Below, piece after piece: positions 33,068-42,095 of a DNA stretch of 64,000 nucleotides. The position numbers and the translations under genes were made by a program. The DNA lies in the NCBI RefSeq assembly GCF_001513975.1, contig NZ_KQ947987.1, positions 124,001-188,000 on the forward strand, in the 5' to 3' direction. Source of the stretch: Streptomyces curacoi (GTDB taxonomy: Bacteria > Actinomycetota > Actinomycetes > Streptomycetales > Streptomycetaceae). Positions within the stretch are counted from its first letter, which is position 1, and every line of letters begins with the position of its first letter. A model generated the notes under the pieces. It made no database searches. It saw only the letters and a list, made by a program, of their open reading frames with translations, and was not told the DNA's origin.

Positions 33068-35116
33068 GTGTCCAAACTGACCGACGTGCCCAAACGGATT
33101 CTGATCGGGCGCGCGCTGCGCAGCGACCGGCTGGCGGAAACGCTCCTGCCCAAGCGCATCGCTCTGCCCGTCTTTGCCTCCGACCCGCTGTCATCCGTGG
33201 CGTACGCGCCCGGAGAGGTACTGCTGGTCCTCTCCATCGCGGGCCTGTCGGCATACCACTTCAGCCCCTGGATCGCACTCGCGGTCGTCGTGCTGATGTT
33301 CACGGTGGTCGCCTCCTACCGCCAGAACGTGCACGCCTACCCCAGCGGCGGCGGCGACTACGAGGTGGCCACCACCAACCTCGGCCCCAAGGCGGGCCTC
33401 ACGGTCGCTAGCGCCCTGCTCGTCGACTACGTCCTGACCGTCGCCGTCTCCATCTCCTCCGGCATCGAGAACCTCGGCTCCGCCGTCCCGTTCGTCGTCG
33501 AGCACAAGGTCGAGTGCGCGGTCGGCGTGATCGTGCTGCTGACGCTGATGAACCTGCGCGGCGTCAAGGAGTCCGGCAGCCTCTTCGCGATCCCGACGTA
33601 CGTCTTCGTCGCGGGCGTCTTCACGATGGTCGCCTGGGGCGCGTTCCGTGCGCTGGTCCTCGACGACACCATGCGGGCGCCCACGGCGTCGTACGAGATC
33701 AAGCCGGAGCACGAGGGCCTCGCCGGCTTCGCGCTCGTCTTCCTCCTCCTGCGCGCCTTCTCCTCCGGCTGTGCCGCGCTCACCGGTGTCGAGGCGATCT
33801 CCAACGGCGTCCCGGCCTTCCGCAAGCCCAAGTCGAAGAACGCGGCGACCACGCTCGCGGCGATGGGCCTGCTGGCCGTCACCATGTTCTGCGGCATCAT
33901 CGTGCTCGCGCTGGTGACCAAGGTCCGCATGGCCGAGAACCCGGCCGTCGACCTGCTGAAGGACGGTGTCGCGGTCGGCGCCGACTATGTGCAGAACCCC
34001 GTGATCACCCAGGTCGCCGAGGCCGTCTTCGGCAAGGGCAGCTTCTTCTTCATCGTGCTCGCCGCGGCCACCGCCCTGGTGCTGTTCCTGGCGGCCAACA
34101 CCGCCTACAACGGCTTCCCGGTGCTCGGCTCGATCCTCGCCCAGGACCGCTATCTGCCGCGCCAGCTGCACACCCGCGGTGACCGGCTCGCCTTCTCCAA
34201 CGGCATCGTGCTGCTGGCGGGCGCGGCCATCCTCCTGGTGTGGATCTACAGTGCCGACTCCACCCGGCTGATCCAGCTGTACATCGTCGGCGTGTTCGTG
34301 TCCTTCACGCTCAGCCAGACCGGCATGGTCCGCCACTGGAACCGCCATCTGGCCACGGAGACCGACCAGGCCAAGCGCCGCCACATGATCCGCTCCCGCG
34401 CGATCAACACCTTCGGCGCCTTCTTCACCGGACTGGTCCTGGTCGTCGTCCTCGTCACCAAGTTCACGCACGGCGCCTGGGTGGCCCTGCTGGGCATGGT
34501 GATCTTCTACGGCACGATGACGGCGATCCGCCGCCACTACGACCATGTCTCCGAGGAACTCGCCGCCCCCGAGGGCCCGAGCGACGACAGCGTACGGCCG
34601 TCCCGCGTGCACTCCGTCGTCCTGGTCTCCAAGATCCACCGGCCCGCCCTGCGCGCCCTGGCCTACGCCAAGCTGCTGCGCTCGGACACCCTGGAGGCGC
34701 TCAGCGTCAACGTGGACCCGGCGGAGACCAAGGCACTGCGCGACGAGTGGGAGCGGCGCGGCATCGACGTACCGCTGAAGGTCCTCGACTCGCCCTACCG
34801 GGAGATCACGCGGCCGGTCATCGAGTACGTGAAGAGCCTGCGCAAGGAGTCCCCGCGCGACGCCGTGTCGGTCATCATCCCCGAGTACGTCGTCGGCCAC
34901 TGGTACGAGCATCTGCTGCACAACCAGAGCGCGCTCCGGCTGAAGGGCCGGCTGCTGTTCACGCCGGGCATCATGGTGACCTCGGTGCCGTACCAGCTGC
35001 AGTCCTCCGAGGTGGCCAAGGCCCGGGCCCGCAAGCGGCAGGAGTGGAACGCGCCCGGCTCGGTGCGGCGGGGGCCCGCCCAGGAGCGGGCGAAGGAGGC
35101 CGACGCCCAGCGCTGA
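33068..35116 (+). CDS. KimA-like high-affinity potassium transporter (APC superfamily)
   Basis: 682 residues. N-terminal LPVFASDPLSSVAYAPGEVLLVL, SYRQNVHAYPSGGGDYEVATTNLG, LLVDYVLTVAVSISSGIENL and FSSGCAALTGVEAISNGVPAF match the Bacillus K+ importer KimA (formerly YdaO) closely, from memory of that sequence. About 12 TM segments (residues 30-490) and a cytosolic C-terminal domain of about 190 residues (VHSVVLVSKIHRPALRALAYAK...), which resembles a universal-stress-type domain. KimA activity is inhibited by c-di-AMP in Bacillus; here a link is inferred. Older automatic names would be 'amino-acid permease'. Confidence 0.88.
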   Translation: MSKLTDVPKRILIGRALRSDRLAETLLPKRIALPVFASDPLSSVAYAPGEVLLVLSIAGLSAYHFSPWIALAVVVLMFTVVASYRQNVHAYPSGGGDYEVATTNLGPKAGLTVASALLVDYVLTVAVSISSGIENLGSAVPFVVEHKVECAVGVIVLLTLMNLRGVKESGSLFAIPTYVFVAGVFTMVAWGAFRALVLDDTMRAPTASYEIKPEHEGLAGFALVFLLLRAFSSGCAALTGVEAISNGVPAFRKPKSKNAATTLAAMGLLAVTMFCGIIVLALVTKVRMAENPAVDLLKDGVAVGADYVQNPVITQVAEAVFGKGSFFFIVLAAATALVLFLAANTAYNGFPVLGSILAQDRYLPRQLHTRGDRLAFSNGIVLLAGAAILLVWIYSADSTRLIQLYIVGVFVSFTLSQTGMVRHWNRHLATETDQAKRRHMIRSRAINTFGAFFTGLVLVVVLVTKFTHGAWVALLGMVIFYGTMTAIRRHYDHVSEELAAPEGPSDDSVRPSRVHSVVLVSKIHRPALRALAYAKLLRSDTLEALSVNVDPAETKALRDEWERRGIDVPLKVLDSPYREITRPVIEYVKSLRKESPRDAVSVIIPEYVVGHWYEHLLHNQSALRLKGRLLFTPGIMVTSVPYQLQSSEVAKARARKRQEWNAPGSVRRGPAQERAKEADAQR

Positions 35117-35145
35117 CGCGGGCGGGGGGCGTGGCCGGGAGCACG

Positions 35146-35151
35146 TAGACT
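35146..35151 (+). promoter_or_regulatory. Candidate -10 box (TAGACT) upstream of the RNA methyltransferase gene
   Basis: TAGACT fits TANNNT; transcription would start near 35158 giving a leader of about 70 bases that contains a GGCCCTC/GAGGGCC hairpin (35167-35194). The -35 is not clear. Confidence 0.4.
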
Positions 35152-35226
35152 GGTGGGCTGTTGTCAGGCCCTCCGCAGACCTCTGGAGAGGGCCGTACCC
35201 CCTTCTCGATCTGGAGTCACCCCACC

Positions 35227-36555
35227 ATGCAGGCAGAACCGAAGAAGTCGCTGGTGGGGGAGGAGTACGAGGTCGAGATCGGCCCCGTCGCCCACGGCGG
35301 GCACTGCATCGCCCGCACCGACGCCGGCCAGGTGCTGTTCGTCCGGCACACGCTGCCCGGTGAGCGGGTCGTGGCCCGGGTGACCGAGGGCGAGGAGGGC
35401 GACCGCTTCCTGCGCGCCGACGCGGTGGAGGTGCTGCAGCCGTCCAAGGACCGCATCGAGGCGCCCTGCCCCTTCGCCGGCCCCGGCCGCTGCGGCGGCT
35501 GCGACTGGCAGCACGCCAAGCCGGGAGCGCAGCGCCGGATGAAGGGCGAGGTCGTCGCCGAGCAGCTCAGGCGGCTCGCCGGGCTGACGCCGGAGGACGT
35601 CGGCTGGGACGGCACGGTGATGCCGGCGGAGGGCGACAAGCTGCCGGCCGGGCAGGTGCCGCAGTGGCGGACGCGGGTGCAGTACGCCGTGGACGCCGAC
35701 GGCCATGCCGGACTGCGCCGGCACCGCTCGCACGAGGTGGAGCCGATCGACCACTGCATGATCGCCGCCGAGGGCGTCAGCGAGCTGGGCATCGAGAAGC
35801 GCGACTGGACGGGCATGGCGTCGGTGGAGGCGATCGCGGCGACCGGGTCGCAGGACCGCCAGGTGATCCTCACCCCGAAGCCGGGCGCGCGCCTGCCGAT
35901 CGTCGAACTGGACCGGCCGGTGTCGGTGATGCGGGTCGGTGAGAAGGACGGCGGCGTCCACCGGGTCCACGGCCGCCCCTTCGTCCGCGAGCGCGCGGAC
36001 GGGCGTACGTACCGGGTGGGCAGCGGCGGCTTCTGGCAGGTCCACCCGAAGGCCGCGGACACCCTGGTGACGGCCGTCATGCAGGGGCTGCTGCCGCGCA
36101 AGGGCGAGATGGCCCTCGACCTGTACTGCGGTGCGGGCCTGTTCGCGGGCGCGCTGGCCGACCGGCTCGGCGACCAGGGCGCGGTCCTCGGCATCGAGTC
36201 CGGCAAGCGCGCGGTGGAGGACGCCCGGCACAACCTGGCCGACTTCGACCGCGTCCGCATCGAGCAGGGCAAGGTCGAGAGCGTGCTGCCGCGTACGGGT
36301 ATCACCGAGGTCGACCTCATCGTCCTGGACCCGCCGCGGGCCGGCGCGGGCCGGAAGACGGTGGCGCATCTGGCGTCGCTGGGGGCGCGGAGGATCGCGT
36401 ATGTGGCGTGCGATCCGGCGGCGTTGGCGCGGGACTTGGGGTACTTCCGGGAGGGGGGGTATCGGGTGCGGATGTTGCGGGTGTTCGATCTGTTTCCGAT
36501 GACTCATCATGTGGAATGCGTGGCGATTCTGGAGCCGATGGCCAAGGGCTCTTGA
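35227..36555 (+). CDS. TRAM-domain class I SAM-dependent RNA methyltransferase (RlmD/TrmA family, m5U)
   Basis: 442 residues. N-terminal TRAM domain (about 12-70: EVEIGPVAHGGHCIARTDAGQVLFVRHTLPGERV), iron-sulfur cysteines Cys81, Cys89, Cys92 (CPFAGPGRCGGCDWQ), SAM-binding LDLYCGAGLFAG, and LDPPRAGAG with the catalytic Cys in YVACDPAALARDL. The enzyme methylates C5 of uridine in rRNA or tRNA. The ATG follows GGAG. It is downstream of the KimA-like gene but has its own promoter candidate. Confidence 0.92.
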   Translation: MQAEPKKSLVGEEYEVEIGPVAHGGHCIARTDAGQVLFVRHTLPGERVVARVTEGEEGDRFLRADAVEVLQPSKDRIEAPCPFAGPGRCGGCDWQHAKPGAQRRMKGEVVAEQLRRLAGLTPEDVGWDGTVMPAEGDKLPAGQVPQWRTRVQYAVDADGHAGLRRHRSHEVEPIDHCMIAAEGVSELGIEKRDWTGMASVEAIAATGSQDRQVILTPKPGARLPIVELDRPVSVMRVGEKDGGVHRVHGRPFVRERADGRTYRVGSGGFWQVHPKAADTLVTAVMQGLLPRKGEMALDLYCGAGLFAGALADRLGDQGAVLGIESGKRAVEDARHNLADFDRVRIEQGKVESVLPRTGITEVDLIVLDPPRAGAGRKTVAHLASLGARRIAYVACDPAALARDLGYFREGGYRVRMLRVFDLFPMTHHVECVAILEPMAKGS

Positions 36556-36579
36556 TCTGCGGTTTTGTGTGCGCGGCCG

Positions 36580-37131
36580 TCAGGCTGTCCGGGGAGGGTT
36601 CACATCCCCTGCGCGGTTCACCAAGGCGCTTGCGTCGGTGCCCCGGGCTCTGACGGTGATCCGCGCGTAGTCGTACCCAGCAGGCTCAGGCGACGGGTTG
36701 TAGGTGATCGTGAACGTTCGCCGTACGTCGCCGAAGCGGTCGGAGTACGTCACCTTGGACGGGCCGGTGCGCTTGGGCTCGGCGGTGATGTCGTACGTGC
36801 GCAGGAAGTTTTCGACGCTTGAGTCCTGGCTGTTGCCCACCTCGTACCGGAGCACCGCGGTGCCGTTCTTCTCCACCTTGGCGTATGTCGGTATGTAGTA
36901 GCGCCCCGCGGGTTGATGCTGATCGTGGTGCATTCCCGCCTTGCGCTCCACTGCCTCCTCCGGGCCGTCACCGGCCGGCGTGAGCAGCGCGACGGCCGCC
37001 CAGGCGATCGCGCCGAGCGTCCACACGACGCACAAGGCCAGGAACCACACCGGCCGGCTGCGTCGGCGCGGCCTCGTGGGGCCGGTGCGCGTACTCATCC
37101 GTTCCATGTGCGTACCGCTCTGCCCGCCCAT
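36580..37131 (-). CDS. Membrane-anchored extracytoplasmic protein, unknown function
   Basis: 183 residues. A basic N terminus (RPRRRSRP), a single TM (VWFLALCVVWTLGAIAWAAVALL, about 28-50), then a beta-rich outer domain with YIPTYAKVEKNGTAVLRYEV, FLRTYDITAEPKRTGPSKVTYSDRFGDVRRTFTITY and YDYARITVRARG. I do not recognise the family. ATG at 37131 follows AAGGAG by 6 bases. It converges on the RNA methyltransferase with 24 bases between stops and no clear terminator. Confidence 0.78.
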   Translation of the reverse strand: MGGQSGTHMERMSTRTGPTRPRRRSRPVWFLALCVVWTLGAIAWAAVALLTPAGDGPEEAVERKAGMHHDQHQPAGRYYIPTYAKVEKNGTAVLRYEVGNSQDSSVENFLRTYDITAEPKRTGPSKVTYSDRFGDVRRTFTITYNPSPEPAGYDYARITVRARGTDASALVNRAGDVNPPRTA

Positions 37132-37400
37132 GTCGTACTCCTTGGCCTGACCCGACTGGTGGAGTGGCCATTCAATCCGGTGTGTCTGGTCCGCCGGTTG
37201 GAGTTGCGGGAGTCAGGGCCTCCGCGAAAACCCGTTGGCGGGCCAGGGCGACCACTGCTACTTTCCCGGAGGCCGTGCGAGAGAACGAGGAGGTGGTACC
37301 CGTGAACGCAGTATCGACATGGGTGCTCCCCTCCGGGGTCACGGTCGGGCGATAGGTCGTCCGGGAGCGCCGTTCAGGCGCACTCCCGAAAGGCACGACC

Positions 37401-38123
37401 ATGCGATTCACTTCCGAACAGCGCCTCGACGACGGCGTCATCGAGCGCGAATTCACCCTCGGCGAGATCCCCGGCACCCTGTGGACGCCTGGATCCGCAC
37501 CGGCCCCGCTGGTCCTGATGGCCCACAACAACGGCCTGCCCAAGGCGGAACCCCGGCTGGTGGCCCGGGCCCGGTACACCGCGGCGCGCGGCTACGCGGT
37601 GGCCACCATCGACGCCGCCGGGTGCGGTGACCGTCCCCGTTCCGCCGCCGACGAGCAGGCCCGTGCCGACCTCCGGCGGGCGATGCAGGTCGGCGAGCCG
37701 GTCGACGAGATCCTGGAGTCCTTCATCGGCCCGCTGGTCGAAAACGCGGTCCTGGAATGGCAGACCACTCTGGACGCCCTCCTTGAGCTGCCCGAGATCG
37801 GCGGTCCGGTCGGGTACTCCGGGGGGTGGGCCGCCCTCGGCATTCGGCTTGCGGTGGTCGAGCCGCGCATCGCGGCCGCAGGCTTCTTCGCCGGGGGGTA
37901 CGTGCCCCGCGCCCAGCGCGAGGAGGCCCGGCAGGTCACCATTCCGCTGCTGTTCCTGCTGCAGTGGGACGACGAAGGGAACCCCCGGCAACGGGCCCTG
38001 GACCTGTTCGACGCCTTCGGCAGCAAGGAGAAGACGCTGCACGCCAATCCGGGAGGGCACACCGGCACCCCGTGGTTCGAGCTGGAGGACGGGTGCCGGT
38101 TCTTGGACCGGCACCTGAAGTGA
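37401..38123 (+). CDS. Alpha/beta-hydrolase (dienelactone-hydrolase-like)
   Basis: 240 residues. Core strand PLVLMAHNNGLPK, nucleophile elbow GPVGYSGGWAALGIRL with Ser in GYSGG, later Asp in LLQWDDEGNPRQ and His near NPGGHTGTP, a full catalytic triad in the usual order. No signal peptide. Substrate unknown; ester hydrolysis is likely. The ATG at 37401 is preceded by GAAAGGCACGACC. No obvious operon partner. Confidence 0.85.
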   Translation: MRFTSEQRLDDGVIEREFTLGEIPGTLWTPGSAPAPLVLMAHNNGLPKAEPRLVARARYTAARGYAVATIDAAGCGDRPRSAADEQARADLRRAMQVGEPVDEILESFIGPLVENAVLEWQTTLDALLELPEIGGPVGYSGGWAALGIRLAVVEPRIAAAGFFAGGYVPRAQREEARQVTIPLLFLLQWDDEGNPRQRALDLFDAFGSKEKTLHANPGGHTGTPWFELEDGCRFLDRHLK

Positions 38124-38230
38124 GGCCGGGCCTGACATGATCCCGACTCGGCAGGATCGTGGCCTGCACCTGCGTCCCGTTCCGCGTCCCTGAGGCCAAG
38201 ACGGCGGCCGCTGTGCCAGAGTGTTGACAC

Positions 38231-38953
38231 GTGGACACGACGGGGGGCTCGTTGAGGGGGAGTTGGCGTCAGCGGACCGGACGCGGTGGGCGTGTGACCG
38301 GCCGGTCGGCGCCCGCGGTGCTGTCCCCGTCGCTGCGCGTGTGGCTCGGGGTGATCGCGGCCCTCGCCGCGCTGGTGGTCGTCGTGCTCGGGGTTCTGTA
38401 TGCCGACGACAGCAGGCCCGGCCTGGTGGACGCGCGGATCTGGGCGGCGGTGGACGGTGTGGGGTCGCCGTGGCGGTACGTCGCTCTGGCCACGGACTTC
38501 TTGGGGGAGCCCTTGGGGGCGGCGACGCTGGTCGTGGCCGCCGTGGCGGGCTGCCTGCGGCTACGGAGTCCCCGCGCGGCGGTGCTCGTCGTTGCCGGCG
38601 CCGGCCTGACCGTGGGGACGACGAAGCTGATCAAGCCCCTGGTGGGACGCACCATCCACGGCGACGGCAACCTGTCCTACCCGAGCGGGCACACCGCCTT
38701 CCTCACCGCGTTCGCCCTCGTGGTGGCGCTGCTCGCGACCGGCCGGCTCGGCCTCGGCAGGACGGCCGGCACGTCACTCGTGCTCGCCGCGGCGCTGGTT
38801 GCCGGCGCCGCCATGGGCTGGGCGCAGGTCGCCCTGGGCGCGCACTACCCGACCGACGTCCTGGGCGGCTGGTGCACCGCGCTGGCGGTGACACCGGCGA
38901 TTGCGTGGCTGGTCGACCGGATGGCTGACTGGCTGGTCGGGCAGCGCCGCTGA
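38231..38953 (+). CDS. PAP2 superfamily membrane phosphatase
   Basis: 240 residues, six hydrophobic segments. PAP2 motifs: KLIKPLVGR, YPSGHTAFLTAF and ALGAHYPTDVLGGW carrying the catalytic histidines. Such enzymes act on undecaprenyl pyrophosphate or phosphatidate on the outer face of the membrane. Next to the exopolysaccharide locus, an undecaprenyl-phosphate recycling role is attractive but convergent orientation argues against a shared transcript. GTG at 38231 is taken; GTG at 38294 is an alternative that removes a basic extension. Confidence 0.88.
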   Translation: MDTTGGSLRGSWRQRTGRGGRVTGRSAPAVLSPSLRVWLGVIAALAALVVVVLGVLYADDSRPGLVDARIWAAVDGVGSPWRYVALATDFLGEPLGAATLVVAAVAGCLRLRSPRAAVLVVAGAGLTVGTTKLIKPLVGRTIHGDGNLSYPSGHTAFLTAFALVVALLATGRLGLGRTAGTSLVLAAALVAGAAMGWAQVALGAHYPTDVLGGWCTALAVTPAIAWLVDRMADWLVGQRR

Positions 38954-38973
38954 CGTCACGTCACGTCACGTCA
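38954..38973. repeat. Four tandem CGTCA units at the end of the exopolysaccharide locus
   Basis: CGTCA repeats four times directly after the PAP2 stop, followed by degenerate GGCACGG units up to about 38990. The 52-base spacer between two convergent genes has no good hairpin. Confidence 0.8.
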
Positions 38974-39005
38974 TGGCACGGCGCGGCACGGCACACCACG
39001 TCCCG

Positions 39006-40337
39006 TCACGCCAAGCGGCGGAATACCGGCTTCACCGGTCGTCCGCCCAGCCACGGGGTGGGGTCCCCGGCGTCCAGTGCCTTCCGGTACACCGCACATG
39101 CCTGGGCCACCGCCTCGACGGTGTGGTCGATGTCGGCGTCGCTGAGCGCGCTGCTCACCACGAACGACGGGGCCAGCACCCCGCCCGCGAGGAGCCGGCG
39201 TAGGAACAGGGTGCGGTACTGCTGCGACGGCTGCCCCTTCTCGTCGAGGGTGGCGAAGACCAGGTTGCTGGCCCGGCCCCGGACGATGACGTGGTCGCCG
39301 ACGCCCATACCGGCCGCGGCGTCACGGACACCGGCGGCCAACCGCTCGCCGAGGGCGTGCAGTTGCGCGGTGACGCCCTCCTCGACGTAGGTGGTCTGCA
39401 CGGTCATCGCGGCCGCAAGGGAGTGCGTTTCCGCGCCGTGCGTGGTGGACAGCAGGAACACCCGGTCGTGGGAGTGGCGCAGCCCGCCCCGTTCCATCAG
39501 CTCGCGGCGCCCGGCGAGTGCGGAGACGGCGAATCCGTTGCCCAGCGCCTTGCCGAACGTGGAGAGGTCGGGGACGACGCCGTACAGGCCCTGGGCGCCC
39601 GCCTCGGACCAGCGGAAGCCGGTGATCATCTCGTCGAAGACCAGTACGCAGCCGTGCCGGTCGGCCAGTTCGCGCAGGCCGGCGAGGTAGCCGGGTGGCG
39701 GCTCGGTGTGGGTGGCGGGTTCGAGGATCAGGCAGGCGACCTCGTCCTGGTGGCGGGTGAGCAGTTCCTCCGTGGCGGCCAGGTCGCCGTAGGGGAACGC
39801 CACGGTGAGCTCGTTGGTCGACTCCGGGATGCCGGCGGACATCGGTGTGGTGCCGATGAACCAGTCGTCGACGGAGAAGAACGGATGGTCGGCGCAGATG
39901 GCCACCCGCGGGCGCCCGGTGACGGCGCGGGCCAGGCGCACCGCGGCGGTGGTGGCGTCGGAGCCGTTCTTCGCGAACTTCACCATCTCGGCGGTCGGCA
40001 CCGTGGCCAGGAAGCGTTCGGCGGCCTCGACCTCCACGATGGACGGGCGCACGAAGTTGCTGCCGCGGTCGAGTTCCCGTCGCACCGCCTCGGTCACGCG
40101 CGGGTGGGCGTGGCCGAGGCTGACCGACCGCAGGCCGGAGCCGTACTCGATGTAGCGGTTGCCGTCGACGTCCCACACATGGGCACCGTGGCCGTGGCTG
40201 ATGACCGGGGCCAGGTGCTCGGGGTACTGGTCGTCGCCCTTGGCGTAGGTGTGCGCACCGCCGGGGATCAGGGCGTGCAGCCGCTCGTTCGCCTGCTGCG
40301 ACCGGGGGAGGAGGAACTCCTCGCCTGAGTTGTCCAC
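39006..40337 (-). CDS. Class III PLP aminotransferase, glutamate-1-semialdehyde-aminomutase-like
   Basis: 443 residues. PLP-binding Lys in LSTFGKALGNGFA, Asp in LVFDEMITGFRW, N-terminal IPGGAHTYAKGDDQYP as in GSA-aminomutase relatives. The real hemL is a core haem gene; here the context (last gene of the exopolysaccharide operon) suggests a sugar or small-acid aminotransferase. It starts 7 bases after the 3,5-epimerase stop. The protein has the SDHPFFSVDDWFIGTTPM-like active-site loop of the family with ADHPFFS. Substrate unknown. Confidence 0.87.
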   Translation of the reverse strand: MDNSGEEFLLPRSQQANERLHALIPGGAHTYAKGDDQYPEHLAPVISHGHGAHVWDVDGNRYIEYGSGLRSVSLGHAHPRVTEAVRRELDRGSNFVRPSIVEVEAAERFLATVPTAEMVKFAKNGSDATTAAVRLARAVTGRPRVAICADHPFFSVDDWFIGTTPMSAGIPESTNELTVAFPYGDLAATEELLTRHQDEVACLILEPATHTEPPPGYLAGLRELADRHGCVLVFDEMITGFRWSEAGAQGLYGVVPDLSTFGKALGNGFAVSALAGRRELMERGGLRHSHDRVFLLSTTHGAETHSLAAAMTVQTTYVEEGVTAQLHALGERLAAGVRDAAAGMGVGDHVIVRGRASNLVFATLDEKGQPSQQYRTLFLRRLLAGGVLAPSFVVSSALSDADIDHTVEAVAQACAVYRKALDAGDPTPWLGGRPVKPVFRRLA

Positions 40338-40344
40338 GTCGACT

Positions 40345-40896
40345 TCAGCCTTCCTGTTGCTTCAGGACCTCGGCGAGGCTCGGCGCCTCCCGGTCCCGCT
40401 GGGACATCGATGTGACCGGCAGCGGCCAGGGAATGGCGAGCTCTGGGTCGTCGAAGGCGATCGTCACGTCCTCGGTCGGATCGTGCGGGCGGTCGATCCG
40501 GTACGAGGTGTCGGCGGTTTCGGTCAGCGCCTGGAAGCCGTGGGCGCATCCCGCCGGGATGTACAGGGTCGTCTGCGTCTCGCCGGACAGTTCGAAGAAG
40601 GCCCGGCCCAGGTACGTCGGCGAGTCCGGCCGCAGGTCCACGACGACGTCGAAGATCCGCCCGTACGAGCACCGCACCAGCTTGGCCTCGCCGGCGCCGG
40701 AGCGCAGGTGCAGGCCGCGCAGCACGCCCCGGACCGAGTGGGACACGCTGTCCTGGACGAAGGCGTTCGGGTCGAGGCCCACCGAGCGGACCACGTCGGC
40801 GTCGAAGGTGCGGCAGAAGAAGCCGCGTTCGTCGGCGTACGGCGTCGGCTCGAAGAGGAACGCGCCCGCGATCCCCGGGACTTCGGTCACTTTCAT
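40345..40896 (-). CDS. dTDP-4-dehydrorhamnose 3,5-epimerase-like cupin
   Basis: 183 residues, RmlC size and fold: DERGFFCRTFDAD, QDSVSHSVRGVLRGLHLR (active His in RGLHLR), YIPAGCAHGFQAL, and C-terminal ELAIPWPLP. It epimerises a 4-keto-6-deoxy nucleotide sugar. ATG at 40896 overlaps the pyruvyltransferase stop (ATGA) with GGAGG 5 bases upstream. The 4,6-dehydratase that would make its substrate is not in the window. Confidence 0.9.
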   Translation of the reverse strand: MKVTEVPGIAGAFLFEPTPYADERGFFCRTFDADVVRSVGLDPNAFVQDSVSHSVRGVLRGLHLRSGAGEAKLVRCSYGRIFDVVVDLRPDSPTYLGRAFFELSGETQTTLYIPAGCAHGFQALTETADTSYRIDRPHDPTEDVTIAFDDPELAIPWPLPVTSMSQRDREAPSLAEVLKQQEG

Positions 40897-42095
40897 GCGG
40901 CCTCCTGGCGGGGTCGGTTGTTCGCGGGCAGCAGGGTCGCCGTCAACTCGTGGAACTGGTCGTCGAGTTGGCGGGTCGCGGCCAGGTTCCGCTCGGTCAG
41001 GGTCTGGCGCAGCTCCGCCGATCGCTTCTCCAGTTCCCGGAACTGTTCGAGCAACCGGTCGGCATCGACCTCGCGGGCCGGGTGGCAGTAGGCGGCGAGG
41101 CCCATCCGGTCCATGAGTGCGTCGCTCTTCGCCGCGTAGCTGAGCGCGAGAGTGGGGGCGCCGACCTTCAGCGCGCAGACCAGATTGTGATAGCGGGTCG
41201 CCACCACTGTGTCGGCGGCCGCCATCTCTTTCATCAGGTCGACGAGTGAGGCGACTTCGGGTGCGGTGACCAGGGGGGAGTCCACCGCGTCGAGGATCGC
41301 GGCCACGACCGGCGCGTCGCAGGCGTCGCCGGTGAGCAGCCGTACCCGCCTGCCGTCCTCGACCAGGGCGCGGACGAACCGTGTCGTCCCGTCCAGGTAG
41401 CGCCGGTGGATCTCCTCGGCCCGGGCACGGTCGTCGTTGCCGCCGTGGAAGTCCATGACGCCTACGCACACCGAGCCCGATGGTGCGCTCCCGCGCGGTG
41501 TCGGCAGCGCGAAGGCGAGGTCCGGGTAGACCTTGTCGCGCGCGGTGTTCACGCCCATCGCCCGCAGTGCGTCACGGGACAGGTCGTCGCGGTACGAGCG
41601 ATACGTGGCGAGCCCGGCCGACCAGCGGACCAGGGCCCGCGTCGGGCGGTTGTGAATCGCATCCGCGCCGACACCGACCAGCGCGACCCGGGTGCGCAGC
41701 AGCCGGCCGCTCGCGCAGAGCAGGAACAGCGCGTACGGGAAACCCCACGGCCGCAGCGGCAGCGTGGCCTCCAGGACGCCCATGCCCGGCACGATCACCA
41801 CGTCGTGCCGGCGCACCCAGGCGGCGGTGCGGACGGCGTCGACGACTTTGCCCAGCCCCTTCGCCGCGATCGCGCCCGCACGCGACGCGGTCCGGTACTC
41901 GCCGCGGTACCAGTGCAGCCGCGTCGCGGGGATCCCGTACCGGGCCGCGACGGCCTCGGGCCCGCCGCACAGCGCGTCCACGACCGCCTCCGGGTGCTCG
42001 GCGCGGAGGTAGGCGAGCACGGCCTCCAGCGACCCGTCGTTGCCGAGGTTGCCGGAGCCGAGCAGGCCGAACACCCCGACGCGCGCAGCGGTCAC
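40893..42095 (-). CDS. Polysaccharide pyruvyl transferase family protein
   Basis: 400 residues. PF04230 features: FGLLGSGNLGNDGSLEAVLAYL, VIVPGMGVLEAT, AADTVVATRYHNLVCALKVGAPTLALSYAAKSDALMDRMG. The enzymes transfer pyruvate from phosphoenolpyruvate to form ketals on sugars, adding negative charge to an exopolysaccharide; some members do related chemistry. It overlaps both neighbours by 4 bases. Acts in the cytoplasm on lipid-linked repeat units. Confidence 0.9.
   Translation of the reverse strand: MTAARVGVFGLLGSGNLGNDGSLEAVLAYLRAEHPEAVVDALCGGPEAVAARYGIPATRLHWYRGEYRTASRAGAIAAKGLGKVVDAVRTAAWVRRHDVVIVPGMGVLEATLPLRPWGFPYALFLLCASGRLLRTRVALVGVGADAIHNRPTRALVRWSAGLATYRSYRDDLSRDALRAMGVNTARDKVYPDLAFALPTPRGSAPSGSVCVGVMDFHGGNDDRARAEEIHRRYLDGTTRFVRALVEDGRRVRLLTGDACDAPVVAAILDAVDSPLVTAPEVASLVDLMKEMAAADTVVATRYHNLVCALKVGAPTLALSYAAKSDALMDRMGLAAYCHPAREVDADRLLEQFRELEKRSAELRQTLTERNLAATRQLDDQFHELTATLLPANNRPRQEAA

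Noticed and set aside
37164..37355. 63-residue frame in front of the alpha/beta-hydrolase gene
   Set aside because: It lacks a Shine-Dalgarno at its ATG and has no family features; a shorter GTG frame at 37302 (17 codons) was too short to support.
39006..40337. HemL (glutamate-1-semialdehyde aminomutase) as the true function
   Set aside because: The fold fits, but the gene is the last of a polysaccharide operon and not near haem genes; a tailoring aminotransferase is more likely.
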